From NCBI RefSeq assembly GCF_001854185.1, contig NZ_CP017603.1:4278001-4342000 (forward strand): a stretch of DNA of 64,000 bases, in the 5' to 3' direction. This DNA is from Clostridium formicaceticum (GTDB lineage Bacteria; Bacillota; Clostridia; Peptostreptococcales; Natronincolaceae). The translations under genes were made by a program, and so were the position numbers. Under the pieces are notes generated by a model, which did not search any database, had not been told where the DNA came from, and worked only from the letters and a program-made list of their open reading frames with translations. Of this stretch, positions 17,395 through 25,466 are shown piece after piece (position 1 is the first letter of the stretch; each line of letters starts with the position of its first letter).

Positions 17395-19254
17395 CTAAGA
17401 CTTTTCAATAGCTAAGGTGAAATAAAAGCTACTACCTTTACCAAGCTTGCTTTTTACCCATATTTGTCCACCATGCGCTTCAATAATCTCCTTACATATT
17501 GCTAATCCTAAACCTGTTCCACCAGTTGGATTTCCTTCTCTATCTTTTACTTGAACAAATTTTTCAAAGATCTTCTTTCTATATTCCTGAGGAATACCTA
17601 TACCATTGTCTGAAACAGAAACCAAAACAATACTTCCTGTACGTTTTCCCTCTATCTGAATTTTGCCACTGCCATCCCTAGGTGTATATCGCATGGCATT
17701 GCCGATTAAATTGATCAAAATCCAACTTACTTTGTTAAAATCAGCCCTTACTAAAGGAAGATTTTCTTCAATGCAGTAGGACAATTCAATGTTCTTATCC
17801 TTTGCTTGATGTTCAAAGGCTTTTACAGATTCCTCAACGATCTTTTTTAATTCATTTCCTCGAATATTCATTTCAATTTTTCCCGACTCAATTCTTGATA
17901 AGTCTAATAAATCATTGACTAAATTTTTTAATCTCTCCTGATCCTCCTTCATAGCTTCAACCAATTCTTTTTGGTTCTCTGTCAATGGCCCCGGTATCCC
18001 CTCCAATAATAGTCCCGTTCCCATACTCATGGAGGTTAATGGAGTTCGAAATTCATGGGATACGGTAGAGATAAAATCAGACTTCATTTCATCAATTTCT
18101 TTTAGTTTCGTAATATCCTGAATCAATGTTACAACACCGATAAACTCTTTAAACTTATCTCCTATAGGTAATACTTGAATTCTATAGTGTTTGTATTTTT
18201 CATTCTGTCTTAATGAAATAGCAACTTCCCTCAATGGTTTTTTATCTGTATTCTTTTGTACATTCTCTACTTCTTCAATAATCTTAAAAACTTCCTCATG
18301 TTTAGCAACTTCTAAAAAATGTCTTTCCAAAGCATCGGTTTCCTTAACACCAAAGATTTTTTCAGCAGCTCTATTTACTAATGTAATCTTATGATTGATA
18401 TCCGTAACAATAATTCCATCGCTAATGCCCTCAACAATAGCTTCCGCCTTTTTCTTTTCTTTCATTAATCGTTTAATATTTAGCTGTTCATAACTACTTA
18501 GCTTTTTAGCCATTACATTAAACTCATCAGCCAATACGGAAATCTCACCACTACCTTTTATATAAATTTGTTGATCATAATCTCCTTCTGCAATTTTTTT
18601 AACCTTCTCAATTAATTCTTGAATAGGTTGAATGGTTTTATGAATAGATACCCAAGCTAAAATACTCCCTACAATCGTTGTAATTAATGCAATTGATAGG
18701 GTAGAGTAAGTAGCTTTTTCAGCTGTATTGTGGGCTTGATCCTTTAACCTTAACATCGCCTCTTGATTTAATAACTGCAAATTCCTTGAAAGCTCTTTTG
18801 CTCTTTCAAAGGCTGGAAATACATTATTAAAATAAAAGTTTTTAGCTGCTTCTTGGCCCTCATTAGACTGAATATTACTCAATAACCTTACTTTTTCTAA
18901 AAAAATCACATAAGCATCATGAATCTCCTCAACAACTTCCTTTTCTCCCCTTTCTGTTATATTGCCTTCTGCAATAGCCAAATCTCTTAAAAACTTTACT
19001 TCATTTTCCTTAAAATGAATAAAAGTTTCATTTTCATTGGTAAACATATAGGATAGTATCGCACTATCCTGTCTTTCTAAAGCTACCACCATATTTTGAG
19101 CTGCAACAACACTTTTATAATTGGCACGCATAATATCATCTATAGAATTACTTAATGTAAAAAAATTTTTACTTGACCATAGACTTGTTAAGGCAAATAT
19201 AACTAGTACCACTAAAAACAATAATAATATTTTTGATTTAATACTTCTTTTCAA
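17395..19254 (-). CDS. sensor histidine kinase (4-helix sensor, HAMP, PAS) - first module
   Basis: The 619-residue protein has two membrane segments flanking a helical periplasmic sensor with VALERQDSAIL. HAMP, PAS (about residues 265-380), HisKA (STVSHEFRTPL) and HATPase (NAMRYT, DNGIGIP, GTGLGLAI) follow. It heads the operon that runs through two regulators into trkA-trkA-trkH, so it probably senses a signal tied to K+ demand or turgor; that is inference. The start is a TTG with GAAGTGAT upstream. Confidence 0.92.
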   Translation of the reverse strand: MKRSIKSKILLLFLVVLVIFALTSLWSSKNFFTLSNSIDDIMRANYKSVVAAQNMVVALERQDSAILSYMFTNENETFIHFKENEVKFLRDLAIAEGNITERGEKEVVEEIHDAYVIFLEKVRLLSNIQSNEGQEAAKNFYFNNVFPAFERAKELSRNLQLLNQEAMLRLKDQAHNTAEKATYSTLSIALITTIVGSILAWVSIHKTIQPIQELIEKVKKIAEGDYDQQIYIKGSGEISVLADEFNVMAKKLSSYEQLNIKRLMKEKKKAEAIVEGISDGIIVTDINHKITLVNRAAEKIFGVKETDALERHFLEVAKHEEVFKIIEEVENVQKNTDKKPLREVAISLRQNEKYKHYRIQVLPIGDKFKEFIGVVTLIQDITKLKEIDEMKSDFISTVSHEFRTPLTSMSMGTGLLLEGIPGPLTENQKELVEAMKEDQERLKNLVNDLLDLSRIESGKIEMNIRGNELKKIVEESVKAFEHQAKDKNIELSYCIEENLPLVRADFNKVSWILINLIGNAMRYTPRDGSGKIQIEGKRTGSIVLVSVSDNGIGIPQEYRKKIFEKFVQVKDREGNPTGGTGLGLAICKEIIEAHGGQIWVKSKLGKGSSFYFTLAIEKS

Positions 19255-19620
19255 TGCTTTATCACTTCTTTTCTATAGTAAATATATCCTATTTATTTAC
19301 TTACCCATTATCTTACTTATTATATTATTATACCTAAATTTCATCAAACAATTATTCCTATTAAATAACTACATATTAATTTATATCCTACTAGTCGATA
19401 AGCAATATTTTATTGCTGCTTCACCATATCTTCTTTTTTCTTAAAATATCTCTATTTTTCCCAGGTATATTGAATCTTTTATAAAATATTAGGAGTAGAA
19501 ATAAGCATGCTTGTCACAGATAAGAGAAGCTATTTCTTGAAACAAAGATATACAGTGTAATTTTATTACATTTTTTACATATATTGCCCAAAATTTAGAA
19601 AATTTGCGCATATATCAACC
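19255..19620. other. A+T-rich intergenic region between kinase and carbonic anhydrase
   Basis: This space separates divergent genes. Apart from promoter sequences at its edges I see no gene, RNA or repeat. It is strongly A+T-rich. Confidence 0.4.
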
Positions 19621-19648
19621 TTGATTATTCCTTTAGAAAGCATATAAT
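19621..19648 (+). promoter_or_regulatory. carbonic anhydrase promoter
   Basis: TTGATT (19621-19626) and TATAAT (19643-19648) are spaced by 16 bp, 46 bp before the ATG. Confidence 0.6.
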
Positions 19649-19694
19649 TTCTTTAGGAAGATATACTTCCATCTAATGAAAGGAGAAATTAACT

Positions 19695-20432
19695 ATGTAT
19701 TTAGAAAAAACAAAAAAAGTAAAGAACTACATAATTTCTACAATCCTTGTAATTGCTTTAATGATGCTATTTGGATGTACACCACAGCAGTCTGAAGCTA
19801 ATTCTGGGAATCCTGAGCCCATTGAAACGATAGTAGAAGTATCTCCAGCAAATTCACTAAAATTACTGGAGGAGGGAAATGCACGCTTTTCAGAGATGAA
19901 AGTCGACGATAAGGATATTAGTGTTGCAAGGCGCGAGAATTTGTCCAAAGATGGCCAACATCCATTTGCAGTTATTGTGAGTTGTTCCGATTCCCGTGTT
20001 CCTCCTGAAGTAATATTTGATCAGGCATTAGGGGATTTATTTGTAGTTCGTGTAGCAGGGAATGTCATTGACTCGGTGGCTTTAGGCAGCATAGAGTATG
20101 CTGTTGAACATCTTGAGACCCCACTTGTTGTTGTTATGGGACACGAAAAGTGCGGTGCTGTAAAAGCGACAGTAGACGGAGGAGAAGCCCCTGGTAGTAT
20201 AGGTTCTATCGTGGAAAAAATTCAACCATCTGTTGAAAAAGTTAAGGCATCAGGTACTACTGAAAACGATTTGTATGAAGAAGCTACTGATGAAAACATT
20301 CTACAGAGTTTAGAGGAAATAGAAAAAAGCCCTATCGTAGAACATTTTATAGAAAATGGTACTTTGAAGGTTATCGGTGCTAAATATCATCTTGAATCTG
20401 GAAAAGTAGAATTTTTTTCAGATCCACATTAA
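19695..20432 (+). CDS. beta-class carbonic anhydrase, predicted lipoprotein
   Basis: The 245-residue protein starts with a basic region and a hydrophobic signal ending in a lipobox (MLFGC, Cys at about residue 28). A linker and a beta-carbonic anhydrase domain follow. Zinc-site motifs CSDSRVPPE and HEKCGA are intact. It interconverts CO2 and bicarbonate. The lipobox implies anchoring on the outer face of the cytoplasmic membrane, unlike most bacterial beta-class enzymes, which are cytoplasmic. AAGGAG precedes the ATG. It is a single-gene unit ending at a bidirectional terminator. Confidence 0.9.
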   Translation: MYLEKTKKVKNYIISTILVIALMMLFGCTPQQSEANSGNPEPIETIVEVSPANSLKLLEEGNARFSEMKVDDKDISVARRENLSKDGQHPFAVIVSCSDSRVPPEVIFDQALGDLFVVRVAGNVIDSVALGSIEYAVEHLETPLVVVMGHEKCGAVKATVDGGEAPGSIGSIVEKIQPSVEKVKASGTTENDLYEEATDENILQSLEEIEKSPIVEHFIENGTLKVIGAKYHLESGKVEFFSDPH

Positions 20433-20443
20433 TTTAAACAAAC

Positions 20444-20489
20444 AAAAAAAGGTAACGTTCTGCAATAAGCTCAACGTTTCCCTTTTTTT
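20444..20489. terminator. bidirectional terminator, carbonic anhydrase / chemoreceptor
   Basis: An A7 arm with GGTAACGTT pairs with AACGTTTCCC and a T7 run, with a small bulge. Both convergent genes end here. Confidence 0.75.
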
Positions 20490-20498
20490 GTTAAGATT

Positions 20499-22535
20499 TT
20501 ATACTTTAAATTGTTCTACCTGCTTATTCAATTCTTCTGCAATTTTGGCAAGTTCTTCACTAGAGTTGGCAATTTCCTCCATAGCCGCAGTTTGTTCTTC
20601 TACGGATGCCGAAGCTTCCTCTGTTGCAGCTGCATTTTCTTGTGAAATTGCTGATAAATTCTCTAGTACTTTAGTAATCTCTTCTTTCTTATAGGTCATT
20701 TCATTGCTAGAATCCCTAACTTTATCAATCATTTCCTTCATTTTTTCCATAGCTTCTGCTATCCCAGCGAATTTATGGTTTGTCGTTTTAACGCTTTCCG
20801 CCTGAGAAAACACTATCTTTTCCAATTTTTCCATTGTTTTTACCGCGTTGGATGTCTTTTCAGTAAGTTCACAAATAATAGAACTTATCTCTTCAGTAAA
20901 TTCAGTAGAGGCTTCTGCTAATTTTCTTATTTCATCTGCTACGACAGCAAATCCTTTGCCGGCTTCACCTGCTCGTGCTGCTTCTATTGCTGCATTTAAG
21001 GCTAGTAGATTCGTTTGGTCAGCTATATTTTTTATCATTTCACTGGCATTGGCAATCTTTCCAGCACTTTCATTGGTATTGATAATAACTCTTTGAACCT
21101 CTTCTGATGATTTACTGCTGATATCTGTCTTTTCTACCAGGTCCTTAACGATAGCAAGACCTTCATTTTTCAGTTGATTTACTCTTTCTGTTGAATGATT
21201 TAAGTCTTGGATATAGTCTTTGTTTTTCATCACTATTTCTCCTAGGTGTGTAATAGATAAAACCCCCTCTTCTGTATCCTTAGCTTGATGATCTGCCCCC
21301 TTTGCTATTTCCTCAATGGTGCTAGCAACTTCATTGGCGGTTGTAGCAGAATGTTGGCTTGTAGCCGTTAATTGTTCTGAAGAGGCAGCTACTTGCTGCG
21401 CTTTATCTATGACGTTTTTAACAATATCTCTTATAGACGTTTGCATCGATCTTATTGCTTCAGCTATTTCCCCAAGCTCGTCTTGTTTATTAATCAAATC
21501 CTCTGCTACATCATTGCTAAAATCTCCTGATGCCATAAAATTCATTTGTTCCTTTAGCTTATTAATTGTTTTTATGGCAGCATTGGATATGGTAAATAAA
21601 ATGAACCCTAAAAGCATAAAGGCTATCACGCCTGAAAAAGCAATAACAAGAATGTTTCTATTAATTGCAGCATAAATACCCTCCATGGAAAAACCTATAG
21701 CAACTGCACCTATATAATCTCCCTGTACTACAACTGGATGGATAATATCATAAACGTGTAACCCCTCTGCCTCATAGTACCATTGCTGAGAATAAGGCAC
21801 ACCATCAACTGCAGCGGACTTACTTCCTGCATCGTTAAACACGATCCCTACTTCTTCTTTATTGCTATGGGCAATAGCCTCTAGTTTTCTATCCATCAAC
21901 AATGCATAAACGACTTCATCATTTGTGGCTAAATCTTCCACAAGCCTTTGATAACTAAAGGTTTCTGTTAATTCTTGAACCCGATTTGCTATTACTCCCA
22001 CCTGTGCAAAAGTACCATTCTCACCCCTAACATAACCATATTTAAGGTAGTTTCCAGACTCTGTATCTTGTCTAATGTCCTCAATAAGCTCATGATTATC
22101 ACTTAACATAAAATTATGTACAGGATGTCCTTCAGTCGCAGTCCATCCTATATAGTCTTCAATAGTGGAATAGATAATCACGCCGTTTGAATTATACCAG
22201 TTTATTTGTTCAACATCAGATTCCTCTGCTAATTTTTTTAATAGTTCATTATTTAAACTACTATGATTCCTTGCAATCGTTCTTCCGGTTATCCTAATCT
22301 TATCCTCCAGCATTGTATGAATCGTTTCTAAAGCTCTGGCATTATCTTCTAATCTTCCTATAAACCCTTCGGCTATGTAAAAACCATCCTCCCGCATTTG
22401 ATTCAGTAAGCTTTCTCTCATCAAATGGGAAGAAACAATACCTATGGCTGTTAATGTAATAAATACGACAATTAACGGCATCACAATGAGCTTACTTTTG
22501 ATAGAACCTCGCTTTATTGTTTTTTTATGCTCCAT
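20499..22535 (-). CDS. methyl-accepting chemotaxis protein
   Basis: The 678-residue receptor has an N-terminal membrane segment, an extracellular Cache-like sensor (about residues 40-290), a second membrane segment, a HAMP-like linker and a long signalling coil. The hairpin tip is well conserved ([31 protein letters not shown]). It senses small molecules and controls CheA. GGAGGGGAG precedes the ATG. There is no C-terminal CheR-docking pentapeptide. Confidence 0.93.
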   Translation of the reverse strand: MEHKKTIKRGSIKSKLIVMPLIVVFITLTAIGIVSSHLMRESLLNQMREDGFYIAEGFIGRLEDNARALETIHTMLEDKIRITGRTIARNHSSLNNELLKKLAEESDVEQINWYNSNGVIIYSTIEDYIGWTATEGHPVHNFMLSDNHELIEDIRQDTESGNYLKYGYVRGENGTFAQVGVIANRVQELTETFSYQRLVEDLATNDEVVYALLMDRKLEAIAHSNKEEVGIVFNDAGSKSAAVDGVPYSQQWYYEAEGLHVYDIIHPVVVQGDYIGAVAIGFSMEGIYAAINRNILVIAFSGVIAFMLLGFILFTISNAAIKTINKLKEQMNFMASGDFSNDVAEDLINKQDELGEIAEAIRSMQTSIRDIVKNVIDKAQQVAASSEQLTATSQHSATTANEVASTIEEIAKGADHQAKDTEEGVLSITHLGEIVMKNKDYIQDLNHSTERVNQLKNEGLAIVKDLVEKTDISSKSSEEVQRVIINTNESAGKIANASEMIKNIADQTNLLALNAAIEAARAGEAGKGFAVVADEIRKLAEASTEFTEEISSIICELTEKTSNAVKTMEKLEKIVFSQAESVKTTNHKFAGIAEAMEKMKEMIDKVRDSSNEMTYKKEEITKVLENLSAISQENAAATEEASASVEEQTAAMEEIANSSEELAKIAEELNKQVEQFKV

Positions 22536-22726
22536 TTTATTAGACTCCCCTCCTTTAAATTTTCTTTCAAGTATACTTTTCTTAAATATTTAGACATTGT
22601 AATGACTTAATTATAACAATTTGCGGCAAGAAGGACAATGTTTTTTAATCAAGTTTAATATATATGTGTGTTTATTGTTTTGAACGCATAACCCTTCATT
22701 CTGAAGATGATATATTTATATCCCAA

Positions 22727-22763
22727 AAAACAAAAGAAAAACCCTATTGTTGGATTTTCCCTT
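22727..22763 (-). terminator. probable terminator of the amidotransferase gene
   Basis: An imperfect A/T-rich stem with GGG/CCC core bases lies just past the amidotransferase stop. On the minus strand it ends in a T-rich run. Pairing includes G-U pairs, so this is a moderate call. Confidence 0.4.
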
Positions 22764-22772
22764 TTGCTTTTG

Positions 22773-23462
22773 CTAAAAACTTAAAAAATTTTTTATAAAC
22801 TTAGGGTTTTGCAGGAGCTGACTTTCCTTCTCTAGATGATTTATGTAATAATCATCAAAATTTTTGTCCTGTTTAGAAAATACTTCAAAAATCTCCTGGC
22901 CCTCTGTTAAAGCATATTCTGGATGAAATTGTACTCCCCAAACAGGAAGATCTTTGTATTGAAATCCATGTATATTACAGTTAGGAGAAGTAGCTATTAT
23001 TGTAAACTCCTCCGGTAGATTAAACACCTCGTCATAATGGGCCACCATGCTTATTGGTTTTTCGATACCTTTGAACAATAGATTATCCTGTAGCTGTATT
23101 TTTTCCCAGCCCATTTCTGGTTTTTCTGCTTTCCTGATAAAACTTTTTCCTATAATACTTCTTACAAGAAATTGATGACCGTAACAAATCCCCATTATTG
23201 CTTTATTGTGGGCTATAAAGTCTGCCACGATAGCCTCTAAGGGCTTCTCCCAGCCCATGTCATCCAGGGTAGAAGCTTCTGAGCCAGATATAATCAAATG
23301 GCTGTAGGCATCAAGGTCCTGGAGACTACTTTCAGCTTCCCTCATATTGATGGCCCTTACAAAATTACACTTTTTATTGCATCCTGCTACTTGCCGGATG
23401 ATGGCTTCATCAAAAGATTGAGCGAACTGATCATTTACAAAACAATTTAAGATTAAAAGCAC
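22773..23462 (-). CDS. class I glutamine amidotransferase (GuaA-like GATase1 domain)
   Basis: In this protein of about 229 residues the catalytic triad of class I amidotransferases is visible: the nucleophile Cys in GICYGHQ and His-x-Glu in GVQFHPEY. No synthetase domain is attached. It resembles free-standing GMP-synthase-like GATases of unknown acceptor. I chose the GTG at 23462, which has GAGGGGG 9 nt upstream; the longer ATG start at 23480 has no ribosome site. It appears monocistronic. Confidence 0.8.
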   Translation of the reverse strand: MLLILNCFVNDQFAQSFDEAIIRQVAGCNKKCNFVRAINMREAESSLQDLDAYSHLIISGSEASTLDDMGWEKPLEAIVADFIAHNKAIMGICYGHQFLVRSIIGKSFIRKAEKPEMGWEKIQLQDNLLFKGIEKPISMVAHYDEVFNLPEEFTIIATSPNCNIHGFQYKDLPVWGVQFHPEYALTEGQEIFEVFSKQDKNFDDYYINHLEKESQLLQNPKFIKNFLSF

Positions 23463-23589
23463 AATCTGTGTCCCCCTCATTATTTAAGACTACTTAAAAG
23501 ATAATTCTACTTATTTTTTCAAAATTCCTTCTAGAACTTTTAACTTCTAACAAAAATCTGCATATTTTTTAGATTCATATTTAATTTGT

Positions 23590-23775
23590 CTCATACTACC
23601 TATAGAGCCCTGTGTCTTAAAAATGACTTTCCCCTTTCCCAAATAACAGTTCTTCCCTCACTATAAGTAGAAATATTATAATACCTTGGTTCAACAATGT
23701 GGCATCCTGTAACATCAATAATTCCTGAAAGACCATCCTTTGTGACAATAGCTAAACCATTTGGTTGAAAAGGAT
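23590..23775 (-). pseudogene. decayed fragment of a WG-repeat protein gene
   Basis: This stretch matches the segment 26862-27058 of the intact WG-repeat gene 3 kb away, base for base over long runs (for example GAAATATTATAATA and GTAACATCAAT). A gap of roughly 35 bases and other changes break it. On the minus strand it would encode NGLAIVTKDG and GIIDVTG. Neither end of the gene is present and no start is visible. It is a remnant of a duplicated gene, now non-functional. Confidence 0.8.
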
Positions 23776-23948
23776 GATAAAAGATAGGAAAAGGAAATCT
23801 GTATAGTAACCTTTCTTATATTTTCATGTTTTTTGGTCTGATTGTTATTACTTAGATAATTATTGTTGTATGAAGAGATTAAACTTGTAGAACTTTCAAA
23901 ACGGAGGTTAGGATAGCCTCAAAAGGAGAAATTTTGGCAGTGGTTTTA
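23776..23948. other. short non-coding stretch beside the WG pseudogene
   Basis: I see no gene or clear signal here; it may include more decayed flanking sequence. Confidence 0.3.
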
Positions 23949-23977
23949 CAAAAGAGCAAGGAGAGCTTGCTCTTTTG
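23949..23977. terminator. hairpin after the first small IEKxLPF gene
   Basis: A perfect 12-bp stem, CAAAAGAGCAAG / CTTGCTCTTTTG, has a 5-nt loop. It lies 18 bp past the stop. A near-copy follows the paralogous gene at 24.8 kb. Confidence 0.65.
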
Positions 23978-23994
23978 GTATAAATTTGTTTTTC

Positions 23995-24231
23995 CTAATA
24001 ATATTCTTCTGCCTTTGTTAAGAGTGGTCTTTTAATAATTAATACATGAAAAGGAAGCTTTTTTTCAATGAAAAATCTTTGAAAGCCCAATCGTATTATC
24101 TTTTCCACATCAATAAATCCAGTAATTGAAATACCTTGGGTGTTATAATCCAGATCAAACTTTTCCTTTGAAGATACGATCTCAACAACACCATCCTCAA
24201 TAGCACCTAATTTTTTAGCAATATCTTCCAT
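23995..24231 (-). CDS. small protein of unknown function, IEKKLPF family (copy 1)
   Basis: This 78-residue soluble protein is unrecognised. It is about 80 percent identical over the shared region to the product at 24830-25084: both read KLGAIEDG, VEIVSSKEKF, GISITGFIDVEKII and FFIEKKLPF. The pattern of a beta-rich core ending in ExxLPFxxxI recalls one half of a DUF3794/SPOCS repeat known from spore-coat proteins such as SipL. That is a weak resemblance by eye. GGGGGGAG precedes the ATG. Its location next to WG-repeat sequences may be functional. Confidence 0.75.
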   Translation of the reverse strand: MEDIAKKLGAIEDGVVEIVSSKEKFDLDYNTQGISITGFIDVEKIIRLGFQRFFIEKKLPFHVLIIKRPLLTKAEEYY

Positions 24232-24430
24232 TTATTCTCCCCCCTTCTTCATCTTATAAGAGGTAGTCTTCTCCCTTACCTCCCACTATAAATATATTCA
24301 CCTCACGAAATATGGCTACCTTTACATTTCTTTGAAACAAAAAATCAGCCCTCTTTAAAGAAGACCAACTTCATTTGTAACGAACAAGTCAACAAGTTGT
24401 CATAATATCTAAATGTCACCAATTCTTGCT

Positions 24431-24775
24431 TTAACAATCATCCTGTGTCTTGTCTGATGTTTTAATGCTTACAATAGAAAAGGGTAAATGTTTTTCAATG
24501 TAGAGTTTTTCATCACCTTCACAAATTACTTCACCTCTATTCACGACCCATCCTATCTTTTCAGTAATAAGATTATCACCTACCTGAAAGCTTTGAATGT
24601 CAGAAATTACTTTAACATTGTTTATATCTACTGTTTGTAATATTATTTGTAAATTTTTTTGCATTGTATCTAATTCTTGAACTAGCTCAGCAATCGTTTT
24701 CTCTAATGTACTGATACGCTGTTTCAAGATTTCATTTTCTCTTCTCAGAAATGAGCTCATGATTTTTCTCTCCAT
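24431..24775 (-). CDS. coiled-coil small protein with IEKxLPF motif
   Basis: This 114-residue unrecognised protein has an N-terminal coiled coil (about residues 8-45, heptads of Leu/Ile). A short beta-rich C-terminus carries YIEKHLPFSIVSIK. That last motif matches FIEKKLPFxxLIIK in the two flanking paralogues, so the three appear to share a C-terminal module. The start is either 24775 (AGAGG 8 nt before) or 24760 (GGAGAG 6-7 nt before). It is on the same strand as both paralogues, with gaps of 199 and 54 bp. Confidence 0.7.
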   Translation of the reverse strand: MERKIMSSFLRRENEILKQRISTLEKTIAELVQELDTMQKNLQIILQTVDINNVKVISDIQSFQVGDNLITEKIGWVVNRGEVICEGDEKLYIEKHLPFSIVSIKTSDKTQDDC

Positions 24776-24789
24776 TCTATTAACCTCTT

Positions 24790-24824
24790 AGTAAAAGAGC
24801 AAGGACAGACCTTGCTCTCTTACT
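24790..24824. terminator. hairpin after the second small IEKxLPF gene
   Basis: A 15-bp stem (24790-24804 / 24810-24824) has one mismatch and a 5-nt loop. Its AAGAGCAAGG core matches the hairpin at 23949-23977, so the hairpin was duplicated with the gene. Confidence 0.65.
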
Positions 24825-24829
24825 CAAAT

Positions 24830-25084
24830 TTACTTTTCTTGAAGTTCTTCTACTTTTGACAAAAGTGGTCTCTTAATAATTAATATTTGAAAAGGAAGTT
24901 TCTTTTCAATAAAAAACCTCTGAAAGCCCAATCGTATTATCTTTTCCACATCAATAAATCCAGTAATTGAAATACCTTCAGTGGTACGATCCAATTCAAA
25001 CTTTTCTTTGGAAGATACGATTTCAACAATACCGTCCTCAATGGCACCTAGTTTTAAATCTGTTTTTTCAACATTATCTGACAT
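24830..25084 (-). CDS. small protein of unknown function, IEKKLPF family (copy 2)
   Basis: This 84-residue paralogue of the product at 23995-24231 has a slightly different N-terminus (MSDNVEKTDL) and a longer C-terminal tail (EELQEK). No signal peptide or membrane segment is present. I do not recognise a function. The ATG at 25084 is chosen because AGGAGGAAG lies upstream; a longer frame to 25105 would bury that site inside the coding region. Confidence 0.78.
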   Translation of the reverse strand: MSDNVEKTDLKLGAIEDGIVEIVSSKEKFELDRTTEGISITGFIDVEKIIRLGFQRFFIEKKLPFQILIIKRPLLSKVEELQEK

Positions 25085-25466
25085 TTTTCTTCCTCCTTTT
25101 TTCACTCTTTCTAAAGATGTTTTTTACCTCATTTTTCTATATCAATATATTCATTTAATATCATTTGGTTACGGTTTTGTTAAAAACAAGCTTATTTTAC
25201 CTTTTAGCAGAACAAGTATTTTACTTAGCTCTAGTTTATTTAATCCTATATTTATACCTAGAATAACAGAATGTATCATCACATTTACACAATGTTGGTA
25301 AAGGCCACTATTGATATTCTTTAAATCCAATAATTCTACCACAATATTTTTTTATCAAACAACTCATCTACAATGGTTGTTGCACCAGCTTTACATCCAT
25401 TGCTGGATTGATTGTTTTGTGATGATGCAGTGGAAATTACAAATTTTCTTAGTCAGTCTTTATTTC
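25085..25466. other. intergenic region without recognised gene
   Basis: A+T-rich sequence lies between the small-gene cluster and the WG-repeat gene. Short open frames exist on both strands but none has a ribosome site or protein-like composition. It presumably carries the promoter of the small genes. Confidence 0.35.
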
